Shown: positions 1 through 4,829 of the stretch, one piece after another
How positions within the stretch are numbered: position 1 is the first letter of the stretch
Layout of the letters: each line of letters opens with the position of its first letter
Origin: Candidatus Poseidoniales archaeon
GTDB taxonomy: Archaea > Thermoplasmatota > Poseidoniia > MGIII > CG-Epi1
Reading direction: 5' to 3'
Assembly: GCA_015658585.1 (NCBI GenBank)
Contig: DQOP01000136.1
Span: 1 to 7,272, forward strand
DNA length: 7,272 nucleotides
Translations under genes and position numbers: made by a program
The notes under the pieces: model-generated
Told to the model about the DNA's origin: nothing
Databases searched by the model: none
The model's input: the letters and a program-made list of their open reading frames with translations, nothing else

Positions 1-321
1 CCACCCAATGATACCAAGGGAGTCCTACAGGATATCCACTGGTCAATGGGAGCTATTGGCTACTTCCCGACCTATACACTTGGAAACCTGTATGCCGCTC
101 AGCTTTACGCCGCAGCTTTGGCTGATGACCCTACTATTACAGAAAAGATAGCCAAAGGCCAATTCACGGTTCTTTTGGACTGGATGCGAAGTCATATCCA
201 CGTTCATGGTTCAAAACTGCTTCCTGCTGATCTGATGGCCCAGGCCACTGGAAAAGAACCAAGTAGCGATGCCTTTGTCGATTATCTACAGTCAAAATTT
301 ACCAAGATCTACGGGCTTTGA
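1..321 (+). CDS. M32 family metallocarboxypeptidase (carboxypeptidase Taq type), C-terminal 106 residues
   Basis: This is the 3' end of a gene that starts before the window; the frame is open from base 1 to the TGA at 319-321. The M32 family are cytoplasmic zinc metallocarboxypeptidases that remove C-terminal residues from peptides, usually in general peptide turnover. The visible part carries the family's conserved C-terminal block: GVLQDIHWSMGAIGYFPTY (residues 7-25 of the visible part), then TLGNLYAAQL. The ending, from DWMRSHIHVHG through ATGKEP to the terminal YLQSKFTKIYGL, matches the usual close of the family (W-R-x-x-I-H-x-HG ... ATG ... Y-L-x-x-K-x-x-x-L-Y). The HEXXH zinc motif would lie upstream, outside the window. 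The ATG at 46 is internal, not a start. The stop lies two bases from the convergent tRNA gene. Family assignment is secure; catalytic competence cannot be judged. Confidence 0.93.
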   Translation, partial: PPNDTKGVLQDIHWSMGAIGYFPTYTLGNLYAAQLYAAALADDPTITEKIAKGQFTVLLDWMRSHIHVHGSKLLPADLMAQATGKEPSSDAFVDYLQSKFTKIYGL

Positions 322-323
322 TC

Positions 324-399
324 TGGTAGCCCCGCTCGGATTCGAACCGAGGTCTCAGGCTCCAAAGGCCTGAATGATGGACCGCTACACTACGGGGCT
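324..399 (-). tRNA. tRNA-Gln (anticodon UUG), CCA end encoded
   Basis: Reading the minus strand from 399, a full cloverleaf folds without an intron. The acceptor stem AGCCCCG (399-393) pairs over all 7 bp with CGGGGCT (334-328). The D arm is GTGT...TCAT with GG at 383-382. The anticodon stem CAGGC/GCCTG encloses the loop CTTTGGA, which puts UUG at positions 34-36 (365-363). The T stem CTCGG/CCGAG encloses TTCGAAT. Discriminator A (327) is followed by a genome-encoded CCA (326-324). The first pair is A1-U72, a feature known to mark archaeal tRNA-Gln for the amidotransferase GatDE, which fits the Gln reading. The 3' end sits two bases from the stop codon of the convergent carboxypeptidase gene. 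Confidence 0.96.
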
Positions 400-421
400 A
401 TGTTTGTCCAGAGAATGGTGT

Positions 422-430
422 CTTTACAAA
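422..430 (-). promoter_or_regulatory. possible TATA box of tRNA-Gln
   Basis: On the minus strand this reads ATTTGTAAA, centred about 27 bases before the first base of the tRNA, the normal distance for an archaeal TATA box. The match to a consensus box is weak, so position is the main support. Confidence 0.3.
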
Positions 431-450
431 TGTGCCCGTGCGAACAATGA

Positions 451-457
451 TTAATAA
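451..457 (+). promoter_or_regulatory. possible TATA box of the small gene at 482
   Basis: TTAATAA centred 28 bases before the ATG at 482 would place transcription start at or just before that ATG, giving a leaderless mRNA. No Shine-Dalgarno sequence is visible before the ATG, which agrees with this. It helps decide the start: the in-frame TTG at 473 would lie upstream of the predicted mRNA start. Confidence 0.4.
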
Positions 458-481
458 CAGCCCCTTGGTAACTTGACCAAG

Positions 482-757
482 ATGACCGCAGGCGACAGAT
501 TCATGAAGAAAATTGAGGACTACTATGGTGAGTTAGGTTATCCTGTCGCTTGGGATGGTGAAGGTTCGAAGAGACAGTTGGAGATAACCCTCAAGTCGTC
601 ATCAGGCCATTTTGTTAAGGCTGTCCTGCTTGCACGTGGAAATGATATAGTAATAAGGGATGAGTGGGGAAGAGAGCAGATAATCAAGGCCACCCGTGGT
701 AATCTCCGGTTGATCAAGAGTTGGTCTAAAGAACAGAGTTGGTCTGAAGAACGTTAA
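482..757 (+). CDS. small hypothetical protein with a duplicated C-terminal hexapeptide
   Basis: I do not recognise this 91-residue protein. I chose the ATG at 482 (MTAGDRFMKKIEDYYGELGY) over the in-frame TTG at 473 because a TATA-like sequence lies 28 bases before it; a later ATG at 503 (MKKIED) is also possible. The N-terminal 20 residues look helical and the middle (LEITLKSSSGHFVKAVLLA, then DIVIRDEWG) alternates in a beta-strand pattern, so a small compact alpha/beta fold is likely. There is no signal peptide, membrane segment or cysteine pair. The end SWSKEQSWSEER is a tandem repeat at DNA level. The TAA stop overlaps the stop codon of the convergent phosphoglycerate mutase gene. The convincing beta pattern and tight packing between neighbours make it a likely real gene; its role is unknown. 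Confidence 0.6.
   Translation: MTAGDRFMKKIEDYYGELGYPVAWDGEGSKRQLEITLKSSSGHFVKAVLLARGNDIVIRDEWGREQIIKATRGNLRLIKSWSKEQSWSEER
717..752 (+). repeat. tandem 18-bp direct repeat (two copies)
   Basis: AGAGTTGGTCTAAAGAAC (717-734) is followed directly by AGAGTTGGTCTGAAGAAC (735-752), with one mismatch. The unit is a multiple of three, so it keeps the frame and adds six residues (SWSKEQ, then SWSEER) to the C-terminus of the small protein. It looks like a recent slippage duplication right before the stop codon. Confidence 0.9.
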
Positions 758-1404
758 TCCGGTAATCGACTCATACTCTTGCAATCGGGTCTTGATAGTA
801 TCTCAAGGTTCTTGACCACATCATTTTCAAAATTAAAGATCCAGGGTTCACACCATCCAATCTCAGTCTTCAATATCTGTTCAGGAGTATAGTCCTGTAG
901 AACCATTACAATTGCACGTATACTGTTGCCATGGGCGCTGACCAGGATCTGCTTTCCTTCTGAGATATGAGGCATAATAATGTCTTTCAAATAGGGAATC
1001 ACGCGATCAGCCGTGCCCTTCAATGATTCGCCTCCTGGAGGGGGAACATCATAGCTTCTTCTCCAGATATGAACTTGGTCTGCACCGAATTCTTCGGCTG
1101 CCTCGGCCTTGTTCCGACCCACCAGATTCCCATAGTCTCTCTCGTTAAGGGCCACGTCCTTCTCAATTTGAATATCGGTTTGCCCTATCCCTTCCAGGAT
1201 AATATCCAGAGTATCCTGTGCCCTGACCAGATCCGATGTGAAGGCCATGTCAAATTTATAATTCTTTAGAAGGGGAACGGCCTGTCCGGCCTCATCGATG
1301 CCCTGCTGGTTAAGTCCGACGTCTTTCCATCCAGTAAAACGGTTCTGGTCGTTGTAGACAGAGAGGCCGTGCCTCACCAGGACGAGTTTTCCACGGTTCA
1401 TCAT
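754..1404 (-). CDS. gpmA: 2,3-bisphosphoglycerate-dependent phosphoglycerate mutase (dPGM)
   Basis: This histidine phosphatase superfamily enzyme interconverts 3- and 2-phosphoglycerate in glycolysis and gluconeogenesis in the cytoplasm. The signature LVLVRHGLSVYN...NRFTGW (residues 7-26) contains the phosphorylated His12. SDLVRAQDT supplies Arg61, LNERDYGNLVGRNK the acid Glu88, and AHGNSIRAI the second catalytic His158. WRRSYDVPPPGGESL shows that the roughly 25-residue insertion of the E. coli enzyme is missing, so at 216 residues it belongs to the short form known from fission yeast and some bacteria. The usual N-I-P-T-G-x-P loop near residue 180 reads TEIGWCEPWIF instead, which is odd because this loop lies close to the active site. 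It starts at ATG 1404, overlapping the upstream stop as TAATG; ATG 1401 is the alternative. It is translationally coupled to the nuclease gene. Confidence 0.9.
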   Translation of the reverse strand: MMNRGKLVLVRHGLSVYNDQNRFTGWKDVGLNQQGIDEAGQAVPLLKNYKFDMAFTSDLVRAQDTLDIILEGIGQTDIQIEKDVALNERDYGNLVGRNKAEAAEEFGADQVHIWRRSYDVPPPGGESLKGTADRVIPYLKDIIMPHISEGKQILVSAHGNSIRAIVMVLQDYTPEQILKTEIGWCEPWIFNFENDVVKNLEILSRPDCKSMSRLPD

Positions 1405-2390
1405 TAGGTGAATGATTCTATCGAAACTTCCCCATATTTAGGTAACGGTTTGGCCTTAATCCCCAGTTGTTTCTCAACCTGCTTCGCTAACTCTTTGGTT
1501 GAACCGTGTACGGTGTAGACCTGTTTCGGGGCGCATTCCTCTATGAATTTCATGGTCCCTCCAAAATCTGAATGATCACTGACGGGGAACCCGGCATCCA
1601 CACCCCTCATGGCCCAGCTTGCGAAGGCGCACCAACCGGAGACCCTTGCCACCTTCGCCCCATTCCTCCTCAGGTCTTTAACGACCGTATCTGGTCTCCT
1701 GCCACTGGTCGCTGTCGTGGACGTGACTAGCAATCCCGGTTTCTTCTTCTCTTCCTCATCCAGTTCTGTGTAGGGGACATACTCCAGCGGCACCCCGTGT
1801 TTTTTGTAAACGTCACTGACCGAAGCCACGATCTCGGAAACTGCCGGTACAACTCCTCCATTGTTCGCGGTTGCTATCACTTCCTGAGCCTTGCCCAATG
1901 AATAAGCCCCTACGATACCACCTCCATTGGATGAGGTCACCTCGATCCAAGCCTGGAGATCCTTCAATACTTCGTTTCTGTTAGGTAGGGTCTGGTCCGG
2001 CTTGCCATAGGTCGACTCAATTATCAGGGTTTCACAGTCGCGGGGTTCGGCAATTCCTGCGGTCACGGTCCCGTAGGGGTTGTAGTCTCCAGTGTAGAGG
2101 ACTTCGCCACATTCGATCATCGCGGAACCCAGTACATGTCCTGCTGACACGAATTCGAGTTCGAAATCATTGATTCTGAATTTTTTATGATAATCATGTG
2201 GTGTGGCCTTCTTTGATCCAGTTCTTACTTTCATTACATCGGCCGTAGGCTTTGTCATATGGGTCCGAGGTCTGAGATGATCCGAATGTGCGTGCGTCAC
2301 AGCACCGTCAGGCCTACCGCTTGAAGGATCAAGGTAGACAGTTCTTTTATCTTCCTTAATACAAATCCCCTTATGCTGGAAGACTTCCAA
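1404..2390 (-). CDS. short beta-CASP metallo-beta-lactamase nuclease (COG1236-type RNA/DNA exonuclease)
   Basis: This is a metallo-beta-lactamase fold nuclease with a beta-CASP cap, related to archaeal and eukaryotic 3'-end processing factors and to the short ligase-associated exonucleases. All active-site motifs are visible: motif 1 Asp21 (VYLDPSSG), motif 2 THAHSDH (His33, His35, Asp37, His38), motif 3 His85 (SAGHVLGSA), motif 4 Asp102 (YTGDYN), and cap motifs A Glu125 (IIESTYG), B His273 (SDHSD) and C His295 (VHG). GAYSLGKAQE (161-170) is also typical. At 328 residues it lacks the KH domains of archaeal CPSF1 and has a compact cap. The start is TTG at 2390, directly after the TAA of the upstream gene and in the same frame; no ATG occurs before residue 45. 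Whether the substrate is RNA or DNA is not decided by the sequence; no ligase gene is adjacent. Confidence 0.88.
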   Translation of the reverse strand: MEVFQHKGICIKEDKRTVYLDPSSGRPDGAVTHAHSDHLRPRTHMTKPTADVMKVRTGSKKATPHDYHKKFRINDFELEFVSAGHVLGSAMIECGEVLYTGDYNPYGTVTAGIAEPRDCETLIIESTYGKPDQTLPNRNEVLKDLQAWIEVTSSNGGGIVGAYSLGKAQEVIATANNGGVVPAVSEIVASVSDVYKKHGVPLEYVPYTELDEEEKKKPGLLVTSTTATSGRRPDTVVKDLRRNGAKVARVSGWCAFASWAMRGVDAGFPVSDHSDFGGTMKFIEECAPKQVYTVHGSTKELAKQVEKQLGIKAKPLPKYGEVSIESFT

Positions 2391-2915
2391 TTACTTACCG
2401 CCTTTGAAGCTGAAAGAATATCTGGAAGGTTCCCTCCATCGATGGCCTGTGAGGTATCTACATAAGTTGCAACGGAAACCGATTGCAACCTTGCCTCCAT
2501 ACAAGGTAGCATTATGAACCTTTTTTAGAGGAGAAGTACAGACTGGGCATGGTTGACCAGGTGATGCAAATTCACCTCTATGGTGATGGTGTCCACTTTG
2601 ATCCTCTCCAGGTCTTATTCGTCGCCATCTCTTTACCACCGGATCATAACCCAAGCCCTGTTTCCTAAAGTCGCTCTCATCTGCCTCAGGCACGGCACCA
2701 ACAGACCGCGTTCTTATTCCAATTTTTACTTTTTTGGATTGTATGGCGACGACCCTCATCCGCTCCGCAGACAATCGGTAATTCTCATCTTTGCTCTTCA
2801 GTCTCTTCAATGTATGTTTGTGCATTTTGGTCTGTGTATCCACAGAACCTCTCTCTTTTAGGACCTCCAGTACTGTCTCAACAATTACTTTCTTGCTGGG
2901 CTTTCGGTAGTCCAT
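2391..2915 (-). CDS. uncharacterised zinc-ribbon protein, first gene of the nuclease operon
   Basis: I do not recognise a named family. The 174-residue protein has a basic, helical N-terminal part (residues 5-70: VIVETVLEVLKERG ... LSAERMRVVAIQ ... KKVKIGIRTR) that resembles a small winged-helix nucleic-acid-binding unit. A charged linker with a run of four histidines (109-112) follows, then a four-cysteine zinc ribbon: CPVC (Cys123/126) and CNLC (Cys149/152). The composition is strongly basic, as expected for a nucleic-acid-binding protein. It is the first gene of a tight operon with the beta-CASP nuclease, in the same frame and separated by one stop codon, so a role alongside that nuclease in RNA or DNA processing is a reasonable inference. 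ATG 2915 is chosen: a TATA-like sequence about 25 bases upstream and the absence of a Shine-Dalgarno site suggest a leaderless mRNA. Confidence 0.8.
   Translation of the reverse strand: MDYRKPSKKVIVETVLEVLKERGSVDTQTKMHKHTLKRLKSKDENYRLSAERMRVVAIQSKKVKIGIRTRSVGAVPEADESDFRKQGLGYDPVVKRWRRIRPGEDQSGHHHHRGEFASPGQPCPVCTSPLKKVHNATLYGGKVAIGFRCNLCRYLTGHRWREPSRYSFSFKGGK
2397..2402 (-). promoter_or_regulatory. Shine-Dalgarno-like site for the TTG start at 2390
   Basis: GGCGGT on the minus strand, one mismatch from GGAGGT, lies six bases before the TTG at 2390 and inside the last codons of the upstream gene. It supports TTG as a true initiation codon and suggests reinitiation by ribosomes that have just terminated at the TAA between them. 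Confidence 0.45.
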
Positions 2916-2935
2916 GATAACTAATTGAACACACA

Positions 2936-2943
2936 GGTTAAAG
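2936..2943 (-). promoter_or_regulatory. possible TATA box of operon A (zinc ribbon, nuclease, dPGM)
   Basis: CTTTAACC on the minus strand is centred about 25 bases before the ATG at 2915, fitting a leaderless transcript. It is a weak match to an archaeal TATA box. It shares the 95-bp divergent region with the promoter of the HTH regulator, so that regulator could act on both. Confidence 0.3.
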
Positions 2944-2964
2944 GCTGCCGGAACCCAATAGCAA

Positions 2965-2974
2965 TTTTTATTAT
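2965..2974 (+). promoter_or_regulatory. TATA box of the SurR-like regulator gene
   Basis: TTTTTATTAT lies about 41 bases before the ATG at 3011, so transcription should begin near 2995 and give a short leader that holds the Shine-Dalgarno site. Between the box and that site lies the imperfect dyad CGGT-ATACA-ACCG (about 2989-3001), which could be an operator; this is speculative. Confidence 0.5.
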
Positions 2975-3000
2975 CCCATTACAACAATCGGTATACAACC

Positions 3001-3006
3001 GGAGGT
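3001..3006 (+). promoter_or_regulatory. strong Shine-Dalgarno site
   Basis: A perfect GGAGGT with four bases between it and the ATG at 3011 fixes the start of the regulator. It is the only full consensus ribosome binding site that I see in the window; most other starts look leaderless or coupled to an upstream stop. Confidence 0.8.
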
Positions 3007-3010
3007 TCAT

Positions 3011-3670
3011 ATGTCGATTGATGAAGTAGATAAATTGTTCTATCTGCTGGAGAATCCCACGCGCCGTCGTATTCTTCAATTATTGTCGGTAGAGCGCCAG
3101 TATCCTTTGCAATTATCACGTGAGATAGATGTTACGCAGCAGGCAGTGGTAAAGCACCTTAGAATACTGGAGCAACATGGTCTGGTCAAGTCTCGTGATG
3201 AGCCAAGTAGTCGTGGCCCCAACCGCCGTGTATACGCTGCCTCCAGGGAAGTTTCCCTTCACATAGATATCGGCCCCTCCACTTACAAGCAGAAGGCTGA
3301 AACGGATTTTGACATATCAAGTCTTTCGGAACAAAATAGAAGAGTGTTGGATGCGGTTGCGGAATCACGCCATATGGATTCCAAGGCCCGCATGGATCTT
3401 TTGTCCCGCGTCTCTGAGGATTTAAGGAAATCAATTAATGATGTTGAAGACGAGAGGCGGAGTCTGATGGCTCTTGTGGGAGAATTGAACCGAGAGATAA
3501 GCTCTACAGCCCAGAGTGCCGATTGTACGTATGAAGAGCGCAGGCTTTTACATCACATATTACACAATAAGGATTACACTATCGAGGGTGCAGCTGCATC
3601 TTTGGGTCTTCGCGAGGCCGAGATTAGATTGATACTGGAAAGTTTACAGAACCGTGGTCTGACAAGATGA
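3011..3670 (+). CDS. ArsR-type winged-helix transcriptional regulator, SurR-like, with a second C-terminal HTH
   Basis: This is a predicted cytoplasmic DNA-binding regulator of 219 residues. The N-terminal winged helix (about 6-78) begins LFYLLENPTRRRILQLLS and has the recognition helix VTQQAVVKHLRILEQHGLV (41-59), followed by a wing ending GPNRRVYAAS. Residues 107-163 are rich in charged heptad-like sequence and probably form a dimerising coiled coil. Residues 172-219 (TYEERRLLHHIL ... EGAAASLGLREAEIRLILESL) form a second HTH-like unit. Order and length resemble the sulfur response regulator SurR of Pyrococcus (about 230 residues). From memory of that protein, its redox CxxC between helices is replaced here by V-E-R-Q (27-30), and the only cysteine is Cys172. 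A sulfur/redox switch of the SurR kind is therefore unlikely. It lies divergent from operon A and upstream of two cell-surface genes, which are its likeliest targets besides itself. Confidence 0.85.
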   Translation: MSIDEVDKLFYLLENPTRRRILQLLSVERQYPLQLSREIDVTQQAVVKHLRILEQHGLVKSRDEPSSRGPNRRVYAASREVSLHIDIGPSTYKQKAETDFDISSLSEQNRRVLDAVAESRHMDSKARMDLLSRVSEDLRKSINDVEDERRSLMALVGELNREISSTAQSADCTYEERRLLHHILHNKDYTIEGAAASLGLREAEIRLILESLQNRGLTR

Positions 3671-3677
3671 TGGCACG

Positions 3678-3694
3678 TATTCTTAAATAGAATA
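3678..3694 (+). promoter_or_regulatory. TATA-like box inside a perfect inverted repeat, upstream of the surface-protein gene
   Basis: TATTCT (3678-3683) and AGAATA (3689-3694) form a perfect 6-bp inverted repeat around TAAAT. The centre, TTAAATA (3683-3689), lies about 32 bases before the ATG at 3718 and would serve as TATA box for a nearly leaderless mRNA. A dimeric repressor bound here would block TBP, so it may double as operator; AT-rich dyads also arise by chance. Confidence 0.4.
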
Positions 3695-3717
3695 GTAAAA
3701 TCGCTTCACAAGTTCAT

Positions 3718-4245
3718 ATGTATCCACTTAGAAAAGGACTGCTTGTAGTGTTGACAATTTGCCTGTTTCTTCCTCTTTCACCAGCAGAGGATCCAGTCTA
3801 TAGAGTGGATGGTCTGCCTGATGGTTTACACTTTGTGACAGGGGCATCATATGAGATAACCTTGACTGCAAGCAACTATTCGGCGATCTCTGCTGTAAAT
3901 ATTACAGTGACCAACGGAACCTTGAGCGAAACTATTGAATTCACTGCCGATGTTCAACAATTGGTTCTTTCAAGTAGCAACGATGGCTGGATATTCAATT
4001 GGCAGGCGCCTGAAGAATCATTTGAACTGGGGGAAGGAGAAGCTGAACTATCGATAATCTTTGAGGATCAGGATGGAGGGATTTGGTCCACCTACAATTC
4101 TGTTTTGAGACCACCAGCGATAGACGTACATCATGAGCCTGGAGTGCCACAATGGGCATTGTCCATGGCTTGGACCGGAGCCAGTTTAACGGTCGTCCTG
4201 ACCGTCATAGGTGCTATCGTCTTACGAAGGGACCGTTTAACGTAA
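3718..4245 (+). CDS. secreted, membrane-anchored type I protein with clustered N-glycosylation sites (hypothetical)
   Basis: I do not recognise the family. The 175-residue protein has an N-terminal Sec signal peptide (RK then LLVVLTICLFLPL, with likely cleavage after SPA at residue 23), an extracellular part of about 120 residues, and one C-terminal membrane helix (147-169) followed by the positive stop RRDRLT. The outer part alternates in a beta pattern (YEITLTASNYS, AVNITVTNG, GEAELSIIFED) like an Ig- or cadherin-type beta sandwich. It holds three close sequons for N-glycosylation: Asn53, Asn61 and Asn66. The outer domain is acidic and contains no cysteine. It sits between the regulator and the type IV pilin gene on the same strand, so a cell-surface or pilus-related role is inferred. 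The start is ATG 3718, supported by the signal peptide and the TATA-like box. Confidence 0.75.
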   Translation: MYPLRKGLLVVLTICLFLPLSPAEDPVYRVDGLPDGLHFVTGASYEITLTASNYSAISAVNITVTNGTLSETIEFTADVQQLVLSSSNDGWIFNWQAPEESFELGEGEAELSIIFEDQDGGIWSTYNSVLRPPAIDVHHEPGVPQWALSMAWTGASLTVVLTVIGAIVLRRDRLT

Positions 4246-4247
4246 GG

Positions 4248-4254
4248 TATATAT
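4248..4254 (+). promoter_or_regulatory. TATA box of the pilin gene
   Basis: TATATAT, directly after the stop of the preceding gene, is the best TATA match in the window. The usual 25-28 base distance places transcription start at about 4276-4278, giving a leader of about 26 bases before the ATG at 4303. Its strength agrees with high expression expected for a structural surface protein. Confidence 0.7.
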
Positions 4255-4276
4255 GCTATCATAGGTGTGCTAAAGT

Positions 4277-4292
4277 TCTGACTTCGGTCAGA
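4277..4292 (+). promoter_or_regulatory. 5'-terminal C(UUCG)G hairpin in the pilin mRNA leader
   Basis: TCTGAC (4277-4282), loop TTCG (4283-4286) and GTCAGA (4287-4292) form a perfect 6-bp stem closed by C-G over UUCG, one of the most stable RNA tetraloops; a U-G pair can extend it. Its first base coincides with the predicted transcription start. The probable Shine-Dalgarno sequence GAGG (4291-4294) is half inside the stem. It could protect the mRNA 5' end or tune translation. Confidence 0.6.
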
Positions 4293-4302
4293 GGACATAA
4301 CT

Positions 4303-4806
4303 ATGAAGCGCAGAATAGTGAACGATGAGCAGGCAGTTTCGCCTGTAATTGCTGTCATTTTGATGGTGGCTATTACAGTTGTTCTGGCTGCAGTACTGTA
4401 TGTTTGGGCTAGCAGTTTCCTTGGTGGTACAACCAAGAATGCACCAACCGGCAGTATGATAGCAAGCGAAGACGGAAGTGGCGTCTGGACGATTCAGATC
4501 GTCAAGCTCAACCCACAAGTTTCCGTAAACTCAGTACACTGGTATCTACTGGATGTACAGGGGAATACTAAGACTGATGGCTTAGTCTCTGATGTATACG
4601 GCTACTACTCAGGCCAGGGTAAAGCTGTAGTCTTCGTTGACAACGACTTCAATGGTAAGATTAGCCCAGGTGACAAATTTGAAGTTCACCCAGGTGAAGC
4701 TGATTCGGATCTAGCGAGTGTTTCAGATGTAACTGACTACTCGTTCCGTATGAAGTTCGAGCCAACTGGTGACGTAATCGGTTACGATATAGGTCTACAA
4801 TCATAG
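4303..4806 (+). CDS. archaeal type IV pilin-like protein (class III signal peptide, Pilin_N family) with EF-hand-like loop
   Basis: The N-terminus MKRRIVNDEQ followed by AVSPVIAVILMVAITVVLAA is the classic archaeal type IV pilin start: a short basic leader, then a hydrophobic helix (11-37) that packs in the pilus core. A PibD/EppA-type prepilin peptidase would cleave at about Gln10/Ala11. The remaining 130 residues form an exported acidic head with beta-rich sequence (VWTIQIVKLNP, SVHWYLLDVQG). Residues 113-124, D-N-D-F-N-G-K-I-S-P-G-D, place oxygen ligands at positions 1, 3, 5 and 12 as in EF-hand or dockerin calcium loops. No cysteine is present. Neither the peptidase nor the pilus ATPase is encoded here, so assembly genes must lie elsewhere. 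It could be an adhesion pilin or a minor pilin. Strong TATA box, structured leader and terminator point to a single-gene transcript. Confidence 0.9.
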   Translation: MKRRIVNDEQAVSPVIAVILMVAITVVLAAVLYVWASSFLGGTTKNAPTGSMIASEDGSGVWTIQIVKLNPQVSVNSVHWYLLDVQGNTKTDGLVSDVYGYYSGQGKAVVFVDNDFNGKISPGDKFEVHPGEADSDLASVSDVTDYSFRMKFEPTGDVIGYDIGLQS

Positions 4807-4829
4807 ATTTAGTGTCGCCAGAAATAGAG

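Noticed and set aside
46..321. Separate 91-residue ORF starting at ATG 46
   Set aside because: The frame is open to base 1 and the residues before the ATG (GVLQDIHWS) belong to the conserved M32 carboxypeptidase block, so the ATG is an internal methionine.
361..368. Reading the tRNA as tRNA-Pro (UGG)
   Set aside because: TGG does occur in the loop, but with the 5-bp anticodon stem CAGGC/GCCTG and U at position 33 the anticodon is UUG; the A1-U72 pair also fits Gln.
2579..2590. His-tag-like run HHHH in the zinc-ribbon protein as a sign of vector sequence
   Set aside because: It is only four residues, lies inside a native coding context, and no vector sequence flanks it.
4204..4267. Direct repeat TCATAGGTG (4204-4212 and 4259-4267) as a regulatory repeat
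   Set aside because: A 9-bp repeat with one copy inside a coding region is within chance expectation, and there are no further copies nearby.
4131..4518. Minus-strand ORFs across the pilin gene and its promoter
   Set aside because: They are antisense to a clear pilin gene and span its promoter; their translations show no recognisable domain pattern.
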